A DNA stretch of 64,000 nt from Apodemus sylvaticus (lineage: Eukaryota; Chordata; Mammalia; Rodentia; Muridae), in assembly GCF_947179515.1 (NCBI RefSeq), contig NC_067480.1, forward strand, positions 14,037,588 through 14,101,587. The letters are read 5' to 3'. The number at the start of each line of letters is the position of its first letter. Positions within the stretch are counted from its first letter, which is position 1. The notes beneath the pieces were generated by a model that was not told the origin of the DNA, made no database searches, and was given only the letters and a program-made list of their open reading frames with translations. The position numbers were made by a program, and so were the translations under genes. This document shows, piece after piece, positions 48,883 through 60,445 of this stretch.

Positions 48883-50187
48883 TCATTTATTCTTTACCAT
48901 TAGCTATTTTTCATGTATATCTTAACACGTAAATGCCTTTTTGTCCCTCCCTGGTAAAGTTTACCAGTATTCTTCACTAATCTAAAGGATTATTTCAAAA
49001 GTATTATTCCAATCTAGATTTCTATATCTTCCTTATTCTATGCTCCTTGTTATATTCAAATAAGGATGTAATCTCCATACATCTCTGGAAGTGTGAGTAA
49101 TTCAAGCTACTAATTCTTAATGTAAAATTAATTGTTTGTAGAGTTAATATTAATTGGATTCATTGGTCTCGTTTTACAAAATTAAATTAAGCAATTAAAT
49201 CAGTGTGCAAATAGTAATGTGTGATTGCAGCATCAGGAGCTCTACTAGGTCTTAATTGACTGGATATTAGTAAAATAATCTCAGAAAATTAGATTAAAGG
49301 AGCCCCAGATGCCGTTCCCCTACACTGTTCTTTTTAAATAGGATATCAAGATTTCAAAATGTGCTGAAAATGAGAAACAAGTGAGAAGAAGAAATTAAGG
49401 TTTTTTTCTTTGATGAGGCCCCTAAGATATGCAATTTAGAGTAACTAGAATGCATTTTAAGACTCAGTAGGGTATGCCTGCAAATATATATCTGAGTATT
49501 TCAGAGGCACCACATAGAAGACTAAAGGTCAGAGTGTTATAGAAAAACATCCTTTATAGCAAAGTGTTTGGTAAAAGACAGATCAGAATATTTTCCTTCA
49601 GTTTCTCATTGTGGCTGTGCATATGTTCCTAAGTGCACATGTGTATGTGTGTGAATTCCATCAAAAACAGAAATCATGAGATGTTGTCACTTGATTGAAC
49701 AATGCAAATATACATTAAATGCATAAAAAACACAGAATTAAGGTGCAAGATTTTTAAAGTTATAATAGATTTTACGGTTTATTAGTAGTTTTACTAGGTC
49801 AATAAAGAACATAACTGCCTAAAATCAAAGAAAAAAATTGTTTAATTTTTAAAGAAATATGAATCCTTAAACATGTCCATACCATTGTGTTAAGCATGAC
49901 TAATTTAGAAAAATATATTCAAAATATGTTCTCTTCTACCTAGGAAATTAACTATAAGACATGATTTGAGTTGTTTTCATTTAGTTATTAATTTGCTAAC
50001 GTCCTTTAAAAATACAAATATTTATTTTATATCTCTCCACTCAACCTTGAGTATATATAAATTGAGAGTGAGAAAGGGTGATAAGAAGAACATAAGTGGA
50101 GGGGAAGAGAATAGTAGAAGAGAAAAGTTAGAGAATTTTCACTTATTGTATATATTTTATGTAGACTAAATCTTAGGAAATGAAATA
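48883..50187. other. Unique-looking non-coding sequence
   Basis: No gene recognised. 49130-49330 has clustered TAAT-type motifs (see findings). Confidence 0.4.
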
Positions 50188-50248
50188 TATATGTATATAT
50201 ATGTGTATATATACATATACATTATATATACATATATATATGGTATAT
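50188..50248. repeat. (ATAT/GTAT)n AT-rich tract
   Basis: Alternating TATATG/TATACA units with local self-complementarity. Confidence 0.9.
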
Positions 50249-50499
50249 ATAAATGCCACCCTATCAAGGCAAGTCATTCTTTTGCTCCAAAGATTATGCA
50301 TCTTGAACAACATTTGAAAATAAATTTACAAAGAACTTTCAAAAATGTTGGTGGCAAAATGATGTGTTAAACATGAACATGGTGGTTAAAGAATTGAGAT
50401 TATTTTTTTTTATCTAAAATCTAAAATTGGAAGAAAATTAAGAAAAATGAAAATTACAGGACTTCGGTGTTGTAGGAAATATTAAATAGGTTGAACCCC

Positions 50500-50960
50500 C
50501 TGACTCTCCTTGAGTTCTGACCACGCTCTGTGCTTCTGCCAACGCTCTGGAGCTGCTGGTCTTTAGGCCAGCAATCTCTCTGGCCCTTCTGGGCCATAGG
50601 GCCTCCACTGGACCTTCTCACTCTAATTACCTGTTTAATTCATTGATCAGATTTATGTATAAATAATATTACAATTTACAAGATGTCAATAGAATATTTT
50701 TAGAGCCAGTTGATAATGATAAAATTTTCACCAATATCTCTATCCTTATAAAAACATTTGTGTCCACGTCCAGAGCCATCCTGATTCCCTTCTTCTCCTG
50801 AAACCTCTCTGTCCCCTCTACTCCTAGCTCTGTCTCCTGTTTCTTGCCCAGTCACAGGCCTTCCGCTGTCGTAATGTGATTGGACATTGAAAATCCTGCA
50901 AAGTTTCAGTATTCAAATTCAATAATAGGGAGCCTCCAGTAGGCCAATATGGCCCCTACC
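50500..50960. other. GC-richer block, possible LTR-derived repeat
   Basis: Two GC-rich arms (50500-50630 and 50765-50960) flank an AT-rich middle. The text 'TGGTCTTTAGGCCAGC' contains a short palindrome, and TTGCCCAGTCACAGGCCTTC is reminiscent of murine ERV sequence. Family and orientation are not decidable by eye. Confidence 0.25.
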
Positions 50961-51501
50961 ATTTGTTACCCCCCTCTCTCTCACACACACATATTTCTTT
51001 TACCTTTTAAAATAATTATTTGTCTGCATCTATTTCTATTACTCTTACATCTCTTAGATTTTAGACACTGATCTAGCTTATCTTATTTTTCTACTAAACT
51101 TTTCTATCATTTTTTTGTTCTATCATGCCCTCCTGAAAATGTTGTGTGACATTTCCTGGGAGGACAGTTATTAGTTTTATATTAGGAGCTATGAGGATTT
51201 CAGGAAAGACGGCATACTAGATGATGCCTCAGAGCAAGTGACTGACTACAGTCTGGGAAAGAAAAGGAATGAGAAAAATATTATCACTCCATCTGTCACT
51301 TCTCTAGTACCATAGTCAACTTGATCAATACTCTCAACAAATTCCATCTACCTTTGGAATCAGGAGCTTGCTCTGTGCTTGCTACTATGACTTCTGCAAA
51401 AACAGCAATCACCTAGACATTGGCCCTGACAAACTTGCTTAAAAGACTCCTTACAGGAAAGCTATAGAAACAATGCCAGTGGGAAATTTATAGAACAGAT
51501 T

Positions 51502-51813
51502 TTAAGCTACTGCTGTCAGTGCCACAAGCAGGAAACCAATGTGGAAAGGTGAAGCCACAGGAGCCAAGTACACACTCTCAATAGTGTTCTGGACACTGCA
51601 CAGCCAGTAGATTCCCAGAACCCTGAGCACAGCAATCACCATGGCTGGGCAGAGTTTGCTAAGCCCACAGAACAAAATCAAGGAAACTCTGCATACAAGG
51701 AAAAATTGAGGCCATAAGAAATAATGGTCATATATGGATATAGGAATGCAAATAATTGAGACAAAAAGATAAATGGGTTGCCTGATTACTTCTAAAATTT
51801 CTAATACTAACAA
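51502..51813 (-). CDS. Unidentified 103-codon open frame, hydrophobic (doubtful)
   Basis: I do not recognise this product. The conceptual protein begins MLVLEILEVIRQPIYLFVSI and has about three hydrophobic stretches (roughly residues 13-30, 33-50 and 56-75) plus a hydrophobic C-terminus ending in FLLVALTAVA, giving it a membrane-protein look. No promoter, splice acceptor, polyadenylation context or repeated family supports it. It could be a fragment of a processed pseudogene, part of an ERV relic or a chance AT-rich frame, where Leu/Ile/Phe codons are common. The interval lies in otherwise unassigned sequence (50961-52029). Confidence 0.12.
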   Translation of the reverse strand: MLVLEILEVIRQPIYLFVSIICIPISIYDHYFLWPQFFLVCRVSLILFCGLSKLCPAMVIAVLRVLGIYWLCSVQNTIESVYLAPVASPFHIGFLLVALTAVA

Positions 51814-52029
51814 GTGTCTGTTCTGTGGTCACTTGCTATTCTATTATTATATCTATTATTATATCATCTATAAATGAATGTTTATGCAGACAAAATTTAA
51901 CCCATAACAGCAGACTGGTGATAGAATAGTGCTTGAGTTGCCAGGCTATTAAGTTAAATCATCATTAAAAAATGTACTACAACTTATTCTTTCTTGAATA
52001 TGGCAAACATTTACTGAAAAAGAAAGGTA

Positions 52030-53420
52030 ATTCCAATTAAAAGGACAAAGATAACACACTTTAGCCAACAAACGAACCAAATTGTGCAGATTAGGGCACA
52101 AAATACATGCAACATGCAACACCAGGAAAAATTACCAATCCATTACAACAAATATGACTTAGATGAAATTTCAAATGCAAACTTCAAAAGAATAATTATA
52201 AATATCATGGAACAAGTCAAAGAAGACACTATTTTCCAAGGAAACACAGAGAATAGAATAACAAATTTAATCCATGATATAAAAATAAAACTTAAAAAAG
52301 GCATAGAAGCACAGAAGAAAATGCAAAACAAGATAATAATTGATGAAAAAACACCAGTGAGAGGCCTCATTAAAAGAGTTGATGATGTGAAAAGGTGGAA
52401 TATCAGGGTATGAGGATAAAATAAAACAATGACATCATTCAGCAAAGGTCAATGACACCAGTTTCAAATGTTTGAACACAAAATATAAGAGCTCTAAAAT
52501 TCCACGAAGAGGTAAAATCTACATATTATAGTTACATAGGAAGAAGAATTTTAGGCAATGAGTATAGAAAATATCTTTTAAAAATATTTATTCTTATTTT
52601 AGTTGTATAGGTGGATTTGACTATATATGTGTACCATATGCTTTCAGATGATGAAGCATCTCCTAGAACTGCAGCTACAAACAGCCATTGCTTAACATGT
52701 GGGTGTTAGCAATTGAGTGCAGGTCCTATGTAAGAATAAGAAGTACATCTAGCAGTAGAGTTATCTCACCATCCTCATACAGATAACTTTAATAAAATTA
52801 AAAAACCTTTCTCAAATATAGGGGGAAAAGAACACCATACAGATATTGGAGGTACACAGAACATCAGACACGAGTCTAGAGTAGAAACTTCTATCATGCT
52901 ATACTTAAACAATAAATGTAGATCAAAGAAAGTATATCAAAAGCTACAAAAGAGCAGTGCAAAAGTCAAATTCAAAAGCAGATCCATTAGAATGATTGAT
53001 GTCATTTCAACACAAACTAGGAAAGCAGAAGCTCTTAGACTGTTACCTTTTAAATGCTGAGATGTTTAAATGCATGGTGTTTAAGCAAGCCTTATAGACA
53101 CCTAAAGTTTTCTGCCACAAGTGACAGTAAAAGAAAAATTGTCCATAAAGAAATCAGGTTGAAGGAATTCATGAGCAATTAATCCAGCTCTACAGAAAAT
53201 ACTAAATATTTTAGTTTGAATTGAAAGAAGTGCACTCAAGAGAGTACAGAAGAGAAAGTAAATAATGGTAATCAACAGAACAGCAGGGAGCCATATATGT
53301 CTTTCAATAACAACTGTAAGTCAATGGTCTCAACCACCCATAAAATGACACTGAGCAGTAATTTGGATTATAGGAGAGAATGCTTGTTTTTGTTGCATCT
53401 CAAAGCAAATAGAACACAAA
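52030..53420 (+). mobile_element. HAL1/L1 ORF1-like old LINE, split by a B3
   Basis: The left part (52030-52560) encodes a 109-codon frame (52084-52413) with a charged heptad-rich stretch containing 'IMEQVKEDTIFQGNTENRIT', like a LINE ORF1 coiled coil. The order of later segments, including 'AGAAATCAGGTTGAAGGAAT' and a run resembling the ORF1 3' region, fits HAL1-type elements, which lack ORF2. A minus-strand B3 lies at 52565-52785. The element is ancient and decayed. The HAL1 assignment rests on word order recalled by eye, so a very old L1 is the alternative. Confidence 0.45.
52565..52785 (-). mobile_element. B3-class SINE (minus) inside the older LINE
   Basis: On the minus strand it reads GATGGTGAGATAACTCTACT, then AACACCCACATG, GCAGTTCTAGGAGATGC and an A-rich end with AAATAAGAATAAA. 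It is decayed but ordered like B3. It interrupts the HAL1-like element, so it is the younger insertion. Confidence 0.7.
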
Positions 53421-53439
53421 GATACAGAGTGGGTGAAAG

Positions 53440-53466
53440 TATCTATCTATATATATATATAAATTC

Positions 53467-53499
<33 letters not shown>

Positions 53500-53503
53500 C
53501 ATT
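53440..53503. repeat. (TA)n-rich tract
   Basis: Two TA runs are separated by AAATTCATA. Confidence 0.9.
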
Positions 53504-53569
53504 CAAGCTTTGTAATACATTCAAATACAAATATTTGAATAAATATATATTTATAATTGAATCAAAGAC

Positions 53570-53600
53570 ACACATATATATATATACATATACACATCAT

Positions 53601-53683
<83 letters not shown>
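53570..53683. repeat. (TA)n-(CA)n-(TA)n compound microsatellite
   Basis: About 12 AC units (53601-53626) are followed by about 27 uninterrupted AT units, all flanked by TA/TACA variants. Confidence 0.96.
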
Positions 53684-53685
<2 letters not shown>

Positions 53686-53779
53686 CTTTAAATTGTAGAT
53701 GTCTCCATAACCTTATAGAATGCATTTATATTTGGTTTATCATTATTATTAGTTGAAGTAGAAATGAACACAGGCGTGA

Positions 53780-54490
53780 AATGCTAAGGCCAATTCATAA
53801 AGGGATGTCTGTCTCGCTGAAATGCTTCACGAAAGGATGTTCTGCTAAAGCAAGCACATGAAAGGACTTGTGATGAAGGATTCTTTGGTCTCATGTATTG
53901 GTCTGCCTTACATTGTGTTAGGACTCCATAGAGGAACACCAAAATCCTTCTGGTGGTGTCCTGCAGGTTGATGGGACTTCCAAGGGCTGAATGGATGCAC
54001 ATGCTGAGGCAAGGCATGTAGAGGACATGTGATGTTTGTGGGGGTATAAATAGGACTTCATGGAGTGACAGAGACACAACTGGGCTTCCTGGTACACCTA
54101 GCTGTGCAACACTTGTGGGTCTTGAATCTTCCTTGATCTTCACTTCCTTGAGAGAGGCACAGCCTGTAACTTCTGGCATTCCTGCTAGTCCCTCCTGCTG
54201 ACTGGAGCCAAGGCTGAGACTTGGTTGCCTCTAACCAGACTCTACCTAACTGGACTACTGGTGTATCAGTGAAATGTTTGCTAGTGGATGGAGCTGCTGC
54301 TGCCTGCTAACCTGTGAACTGAACTTCTGTTTCTAGACAACAAAGACAGGAGTTGCTCCAAAGAATCTTTCTAAAGAGGTCCATTTCCCCCATATCCTAT
54401 CTTTTCCACTACCTCTGGAAGGTAGTAGGTTACAATGGCGATTAAAGCATTTAAGGACCACCACTCATAATAAGGTTTGAAAAAATAAAA
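53780..54490 (+). mobile_element. TATA-bearing dispersed repeat, copy 2
   Basis: It carries TGGTCTGCCTTACATTG, GTATAAATAGGACTTCATGG, CTTGAGAGAGGCACAGCC, 'AACTGGACTACTGGTGTATC', TGAACTGAACTTCTG and CATATCCTATCTTTTCCACT, and ends in an A-rich GAAAAAATAAAAG. It shares all blocks with the minus-strand repeat at 39085-39860. Copy 2 is somewhat shorter between the CTTACATTG block and the TATA box. Confidence 0.7.
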
Positions 54491-54649
54491 GTTACAATTA
54501 ATTATTGTTTTTTTAACTTTATTTTTGGAGAATTCATATATAAGTACCATATTAACATTGTTTCCCAAACTTTGACACCCCTTTCAAATTTCCTCAATGC
54601 TTTCCTCCACTCGTCAAATCTATAACCTATTACTTATTCTTTTGAAAAT

Positions 54650-54812
54650 ATGATATATGATATATATATGTATATAGATAGATAGGTATATAGAAATAGA
54701 TAGTTAGATAGATTATAGATGGATGATAGATAGATGATAGATAGGTAAATAGATGATAAATAGATAGATAGATAGATAGATAGATAGATGATAGATAGGT
54801 AAATAGATAGAT

Positions 54813-54858
<46 letters not shown>

Positions 54859-54862
54859 CAGA
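54650..54862. repeat. (TAGA)n tetranucleotide array
   Basis: About 200 bp of GATA/TAGA units with TGAT and GGTA variants. The purest stretch is about 54807-54858. The 87-codon poly-(Leu/Ser/Ile/Tyr) minus frame is its translation. Confidence 0.97.
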
Positions 54863-55544
54863 AACAGCCACACAGATAGACTCAGAGTATTCCTCATCTG
54901 TTCATATGTTTAGATCTTATTTAAGATTTGGGGATTATATCACCTATTAGGAACCTCACAATTGATGAAAGAAAACTGATTCTCCCTTTCTCATCAGCTA
55001 TTGATTGGTGATACTTCTTCATTTAGGGGTAGAATATAGTAAAACGTCCCTGTCCATAAGGGCAAGTAACCAGTGTTGAAGCAGTGGGGATGAGACATTT
55101 CTCTTATTCTTTCCTTAAGACCAAGAATCTCAAAAATGGTAGCTATAAGATCATGGGATTAGATAGTTGTAATTATCTACTCTGTCTCTCTTATTCTGAG
55201 TCTGTAGTATAAAACTCACAAAAAAAAATACAAGAAATAAAAGTATAAATATTCTGGGTCAATCAAGCAAACTTTGAACTTTTTCATGAGCAAAGAGATT
55301 ATAACTTCCTTTAACATTAGAAAGGGGAACACATTGCTTTGATGAATGTTCACACAGACATGTGCACATAGACTGAGATTCTTCACGGTTTCCTTGTCAC
55401 TGGTGTCACTGACACTAAAATGAAAAGCCTAATAGGGTCTAGAATTTGTTACAAAATCATTCTGCTCTATGGCTGACCTATGAGAAATGGTTATTGACAA
55501 GTGTGAAACTGATATCGAGCATGTTGGATAGACTCTGTTTTCCT
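54863..55544. other. Unassigned non-coding sequence
   Basis: No recognised feature. Confidence 0.45.
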
Positions 55545-55862
55545 GCTAGTTACTATGTTTATTCACGTGAGCTCAAGACAGACCAGATAGCATACACCAG
55601 CTGATATGAGGCCTCAAACACATACACAGCAGAGCACTACCAGGTCTGGGTTCAGTAAGAGAAGGTGCACCTAACCCTCAAGAGACTGGAGACCCCAGGG
55701 AGTTTAGAGGTCTGGTAGGGTGTGTGTGTGTTGGTGGGGGCAGGGGGGACATCCACGTGCAGACAGGGGGATGGGAAGGGAGGAGGTATGGGATGTGAAA
55801 CAGTTAGAGGGTGAATCTGGAGGGGAATAAAATCTGGAGTTAAAAAAAAATAAATAATAACG
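55545..55862 (+). mobile_element. L1 (Lx-like) 3' UTR, truncated
   Basis: GCATACACCAGCTGATATGA, 'AGCACTACCAGGTCTGGG', 'GAGGAGGTATGGGATGTGAA' and GGGGAATAAAATCTGGAGTT, followed by an A-rich tail. It shares its 3' UTR type with the right arm at 21646-21855. The G-rich middle includes a short (GT)n at about 55720. Confidence 0.88.
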
Positions 55863-57934
55863 ATAAAAAAGACAAGTTTTGAATCAGCAAAATGCTTTTG
55901 ATTGTCTTGGCATATATGTAGCTGCCAAGTTGTCCTTTTCAAATAATTCTCATCTGTCATTATGCTTTATTCAAGATGTCACTAATTCTCAATGAGGAAA
56001 TTTTTAAAAAGTAAGGATAAATGAATTAATGATTCAATTACCTAAGCAGAATTATTTTTGAAGGGTTCACTTTTAAAATAGTTGCATTATAGTATTTACT
56101 TAGCTATTGGATAGAGTTGTGACTTATTTTCTTTGGTATGATTTAACTTCTTTGAATACCAAGCAAAATTTGTTTCAAGCTTACTCTAAAGACAATGTAT
56201 GCCTATTTTTCTTAACAGAAATTCGAAACTTTTCTTCATTAATTACCTCCTCCTTTTTTATTTTTCGGCTTAGTTTTCTCTTAGAAGTTTTATAGTTGGA
56301 ACCATATAAATGGTACAGTTCAGAAGGGAATCTTGGGTGGTATTTCTGGCTGATCAAGAAGCAGAAAATGCAGGAAATCTAATGAGAAAGCTTATTATTA
56401 TGATTTGCACAGCTCAGCTTTTGCATAATCAGGCATGTCAATGCGCTCACACATATTTGAATGCCTCTTGGAACTGCACATCTGAATCTTTTTAATGTTT
56501 CTCCATTACTATTCGTTTTGCTGCCCCACACAGGAAGCCATCATCCATGACCCTTTTTCAAAATGGGCCAACTAAAAACAAAGGTTGTATGTGTTGCCCA
56601 ATTCTATCAAGCCACTTTATATTGTAAAGTAGAATGAAAACAGGTGGTGGTCTCAATTTTTAAAGGAGACAAATTAGGATCTCTAATCTGAATATGGTTG
56701 TCATTATCCAGGTAGTGCTGCTCACATCCAATATTTAGAATTTTAGATACAATTTGTGATTTTCTTTTAGTGTCTGTTGTGCTTTTGGCCTTTTAATATC
56801 ATACAACATTTTAGTGAGTGTTATGTGAACACATGTTTCGATTTGTAAGTATGATGGAGTCATGGATATTCATGAGGGAGGGTGTCATGCCAAGGAAATA
56901 ACATTTACATCCTCCCAACTGAACCAATGTGAATAATAAATATCCCTCATTTTTCTCACCCTATCCTCATTTCCTTATTTAAGATTCAGATTAAAACATC
57001 ATGAAATTGTCAGACAGTGTCAGATTTTGTTCATTATTAGGGTCTAGAATATTTCATAATTAAACATAACTACAAGAGTATGTATTTTATAACTGTTATT
57101 CTTACAGCAATTATTCTTAAATTATTAAGCTCACTACATAAATGCATAAGACAATAACTCTCAAGAACAGATGAATTTTAAGAGCACTGTGGAGTTTTCC
57201 ACATTTAAATACATGCAAAAAGAATGAAACATGCTGAACTGAGCACAAACAGATAATACTTCCTAAAAAGAAATTTATAAACAAGAAATTATCACATAGT
57301 GGTAAAATTTAGCCAGTTTCAATTATTTATAGTTTGGCAAATTACTAGTGATGTGTAAGCAAGAATTTATAATCATATTTAGATGATATCATTAAGCTCT
57401 TTTGCATTCCATAGATAAATGCCACAAAAGCCAGGATATCTAATCTGTATTATAAAGAAGAGTAAGAAAACACATTGATGCAACCAAATGAAAATGTGAA
57501 TGACAATGAGATAGCATTTCAAACACTGAAGTACTGACAAAGTGACAGTCAGTTTAAGCTGCCACAAGTGCCTATTATAGGATAATAGCCTAGTCAACAT
57601 ATAGTTATGGTACAATTCTAGAAACATGGAAGTCATTGCTCACTCGGTTCCTCATAAAGTTGCTAACACTGGCTGTAAAACAGAGGCCCAGTGACTGTGA
57701 AATCACAAGGAATAGGAATATATCATGGGTCTTATGTCTTTCCCATATAAAGGCACTCAACCCATGCACAAGGATTTCTTGGTCAAGATCTAATACCCTC
57801 CTAGAGCCTTTTCCTCCAAGTACATCTCACAAAGGGTAGATTTTGGAAAAATACAAATATTCTGGCTATAGCAGTCAGTGAGATAAGAAACAAAAGCCAT
57901 CATATGTTAGGAAGTTTCTTTAATTAATGAATTA
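55863..57934. other. Unique-looking non-coding sequence
   Basis: No gene or repeat recognised in about 2 kb. Confidence 0.45.
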
Positions 57935-58075
57935 AGTAATGTTGACACAGAGTCTCACGATGAAGCTCTGGATGATGTGTGTTTACTGGGCAAACCAAGC
58001 TGGCCTCAAACATAGAGAGTCCTACCTGCCTCTGCTACCGGCAGTGCTGGAACTAAGTGTATATCACACCAAACT
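57935..58075 (-). mobile_element. Old B1/B4-type SINE (minus)
   Basis: ACACAGAGTCTCACGATGAA, AACCAAGCTGGCCTCAAACA, 'TACCTGCCTCTGCTACC' and AGTGCTGGAACTAAGTGTAT follow the reverse B1/PB1/B4 order with heavy divergence. Confidence 0.7.
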
Positions 58076-60195
58076 CTAATGGAAAGTTTAATTCATGGCA
58101 AGATGAATGTGTAACAATAATATGAGGACTGAAAACCTTTAGAACATTCGCAATACATTACTCTTCTGAAACAGTCAGGAGTTTCAAGATAGAACTTTAA
58201 CTAATAATTGTTAATGTTATCTTTTTTGTTATTCTAAAAGAAAGAGAAATTTTGTTCATTAATCTAATCATCCTACTTCTAAAAATAATCAATAACTATG
58301 ACCATGTATGTTTACTCAGGGTAGACATGAAAAATCACCTTATATTCTTGGCAGCATTATGAGCATACACTTTTTAAATGTATTGAGATACTAAGTGTAC
58401 TAGCAGAACAAATGTTAAAGCAATATATCATGGAAAGAAATAATAAATTAAGAAAGCTATCAATGTAAATATGTCCTTGGCATTTTATTTATCTTGGGAA
58501 ATGTAAAAACTGATTCACTGGAGTAAAAGTAAATACCATGCAGATTAATGACTTAGTATTTATAAAACGAGATACCATTAACAATTCATAATATATTAAC
58601 ATGTAATGTCATATACTACATAGATATATGCACAGAGATGAAAGGCGAGGTTTCAAACCATGAGAGTAATTTTGTTAGTTTGGCTGAAATATTATGGCAT
58701 GGTTTCCACTTTAAGCTATTTAAAATGTATTATAAAGCATGTATGTGTCATTGTGTGCTGCCAGGATGCCATTAGTGGCATACTTCACAATTATCATCAA
58801 AATTCCTTGGACAGTAAAGCAAGTAATTATAATACTTCCCCATTAATTAAATATTTTACCAAGAACACTTACCTACCTGGCATAAGATACATGAATGTGA
58901 AATTTGTTGTCAATATGACAATATGACCATATTGATATTAGTTTCATGAAACTGTTAGTAATACTACCTGCATAGCACAACAGCATAAATCTTAATGTTA
59001 TGTAAGAACAGATCTAGCTTTGGTTGGGCACATGAAAGATTTATTTTTGTATAGAGTCTATAAAGTGCCATACCCCTTGGTAATTCTTAAACTATTTCAG
59101 CCTGATGCAAAAGTTTGCAAAAGTGCATGATCATGTAAAGATAATTACTTTGAAAAAAATTCCAAAAATCTCCTTGTAATTTCTGCTATGGGAGTAGTAG
59201 GTGTTTCAAACTTGAAAAAACATCACCGAAGAGGTAACTTAAGATAGCGAGATATATTTTTGTCTAAAGGTTAAAAGATGTTTCATTTTGTCTCAGGGAG
59301 AGCAAAAACGGGAAGAATAATAGATTGTTGGAGTGGTCAGAAATCCTGTGTGGTTGTTGTGCTATGCTAGCTTAATCCCCACTCTTTAACTCTCTCTCAA
59401 GTCTACAAAATCGTTGCGTCCAACATCAAAAACTTCTATTCCCCTGCTCAGTTAATACTTTCAAGAAACCATAAGACTAATTAATTAATTAATTAATTAA
59501 TTTAATTAAATGAAACCTTCAGACACAAACTTGTGGTTCATCTTTAATGCAAATTCTCCATCCCTTGACGTTGACCTGACTACTGACTATCACACACAGT
59601 TAGGAAAAGTAGTTATAGAGAAAGGAGGAAAAGAAGTCAGTAAAGACTTAAGAGAAAAGCACATAAGCCCTGAGAGTCACTGAAGCTCAGTCCTGATGAG
59701 ATGTTCTCAGGCTACTCCACCCTACAAAAGGTTCCCAATCCGAATCTCCTTTAGCGAGTACAGTACTGCAGTTCTTAGAGAGGCATTGGATCTTTCCTTC
59801 TGTTTTAGCTCTTGCCCACAGACTGAAGAGAATAGATTTGTATCCAAAACAAAATGTCTTCTGATAGAGAGACACAGGTATTGACAGTGCAAAGACACAA
59901 AGAGGATAGAATGGCCTAACGAATCACCACTGCACATATTAAATCTGCATTTGTGAATGAACATGTACAGTAAATATTCAGGTTCATTTTTTAATAACAC
60001 TATGGTGTTTTAAAAAATATAGTTTACACATAATCAGAAGGTGGAGAATAACTTTAATCTTACTTGGTATTTGATGGTATTTCATGACTAATCAGTCCTA
60101 TAAAGAGAAAATACTACGTATTTGATAATTAATGAAAACTAGATAATTGCCAACAACACATTCTGAGAATGGTATTTTTGAATTAATTCATATAT
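58076..60195. other. AT-rich non-coding sequence
   Basis: No gene recognised. An (AATT)n run lies at 59478-59510. The 88-codon frame at 58660-58926 and the overlapping frames on both strands at 59687-60000 show no recognisable domain. Confidence 0.45.
59478..59510. repeat. (AATT)n self-complementary tract
   Basis: About seven AATT units; every register is palindromic. Confidence 0.9.
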
Positions 60196-60445
60196 AAAAA
60201 TAAGTAGGTTGCCGGGTGGTGGTGGCGCACGCCTGTAATCCCAGCACTTGGGAGGCAGAGGCAGGCGGATTTCTGAGTTCGAGGCCAGCCTGGTCTACAG
60301 AGTGAGTTCCAGGACAGCCAGGGCTATACAGAGAAACCTTGTCTCGAAAGAACCAAATCCAAAAAAACCAAAAAAAAAAAAAAAAAAGCAAAACAAAACA
60401 AAAAAACAAAAACAAAAACAAAAAAACAAAAAAAAAATAAGTAGG
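60196..60445 (+). mobile_element. Young B1 SINE with 13-bp target duplication
   Basis: The body at 60211-60365 reads GCCGGGTGGTGGTGGCGCAC, then CCTGTAATCCCAGCACTTGG, GAGTTCGAGGCCAGCCTGGT and AAACCTTGTCTCGAAAGAAC. It retains nearly all B1 CpGs and has an A-rich tail with AAAAC units to about 60437. AAAAATAAGTAGG is repeated exactly at 60196-60208 and 60433-60445. Intact CpGs and perfect duplications indicate a recent insertion. The internal pol III A and B boxes look intact. Confidence 0.97.

Noticed and set aside
53577..53700. CRISPR-like regular repeats
   Set aside because: Simple AC/AT dinucleotide arrays without spacers, in a mammalian sequence.
54634..54897. 87-codon Leu/Ser/Ile/Tyr-repeat frame, which could suggest a repeat protein
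   Set aside because: Translation of the (TAGA)n microsatellite.
60211..60365. B1 as a functional 7SL RNA gene
   Set aside because: It has the short B1 structure with an A-tail and target duplications, so it is a retrotransposed SINE rather than 7SL.
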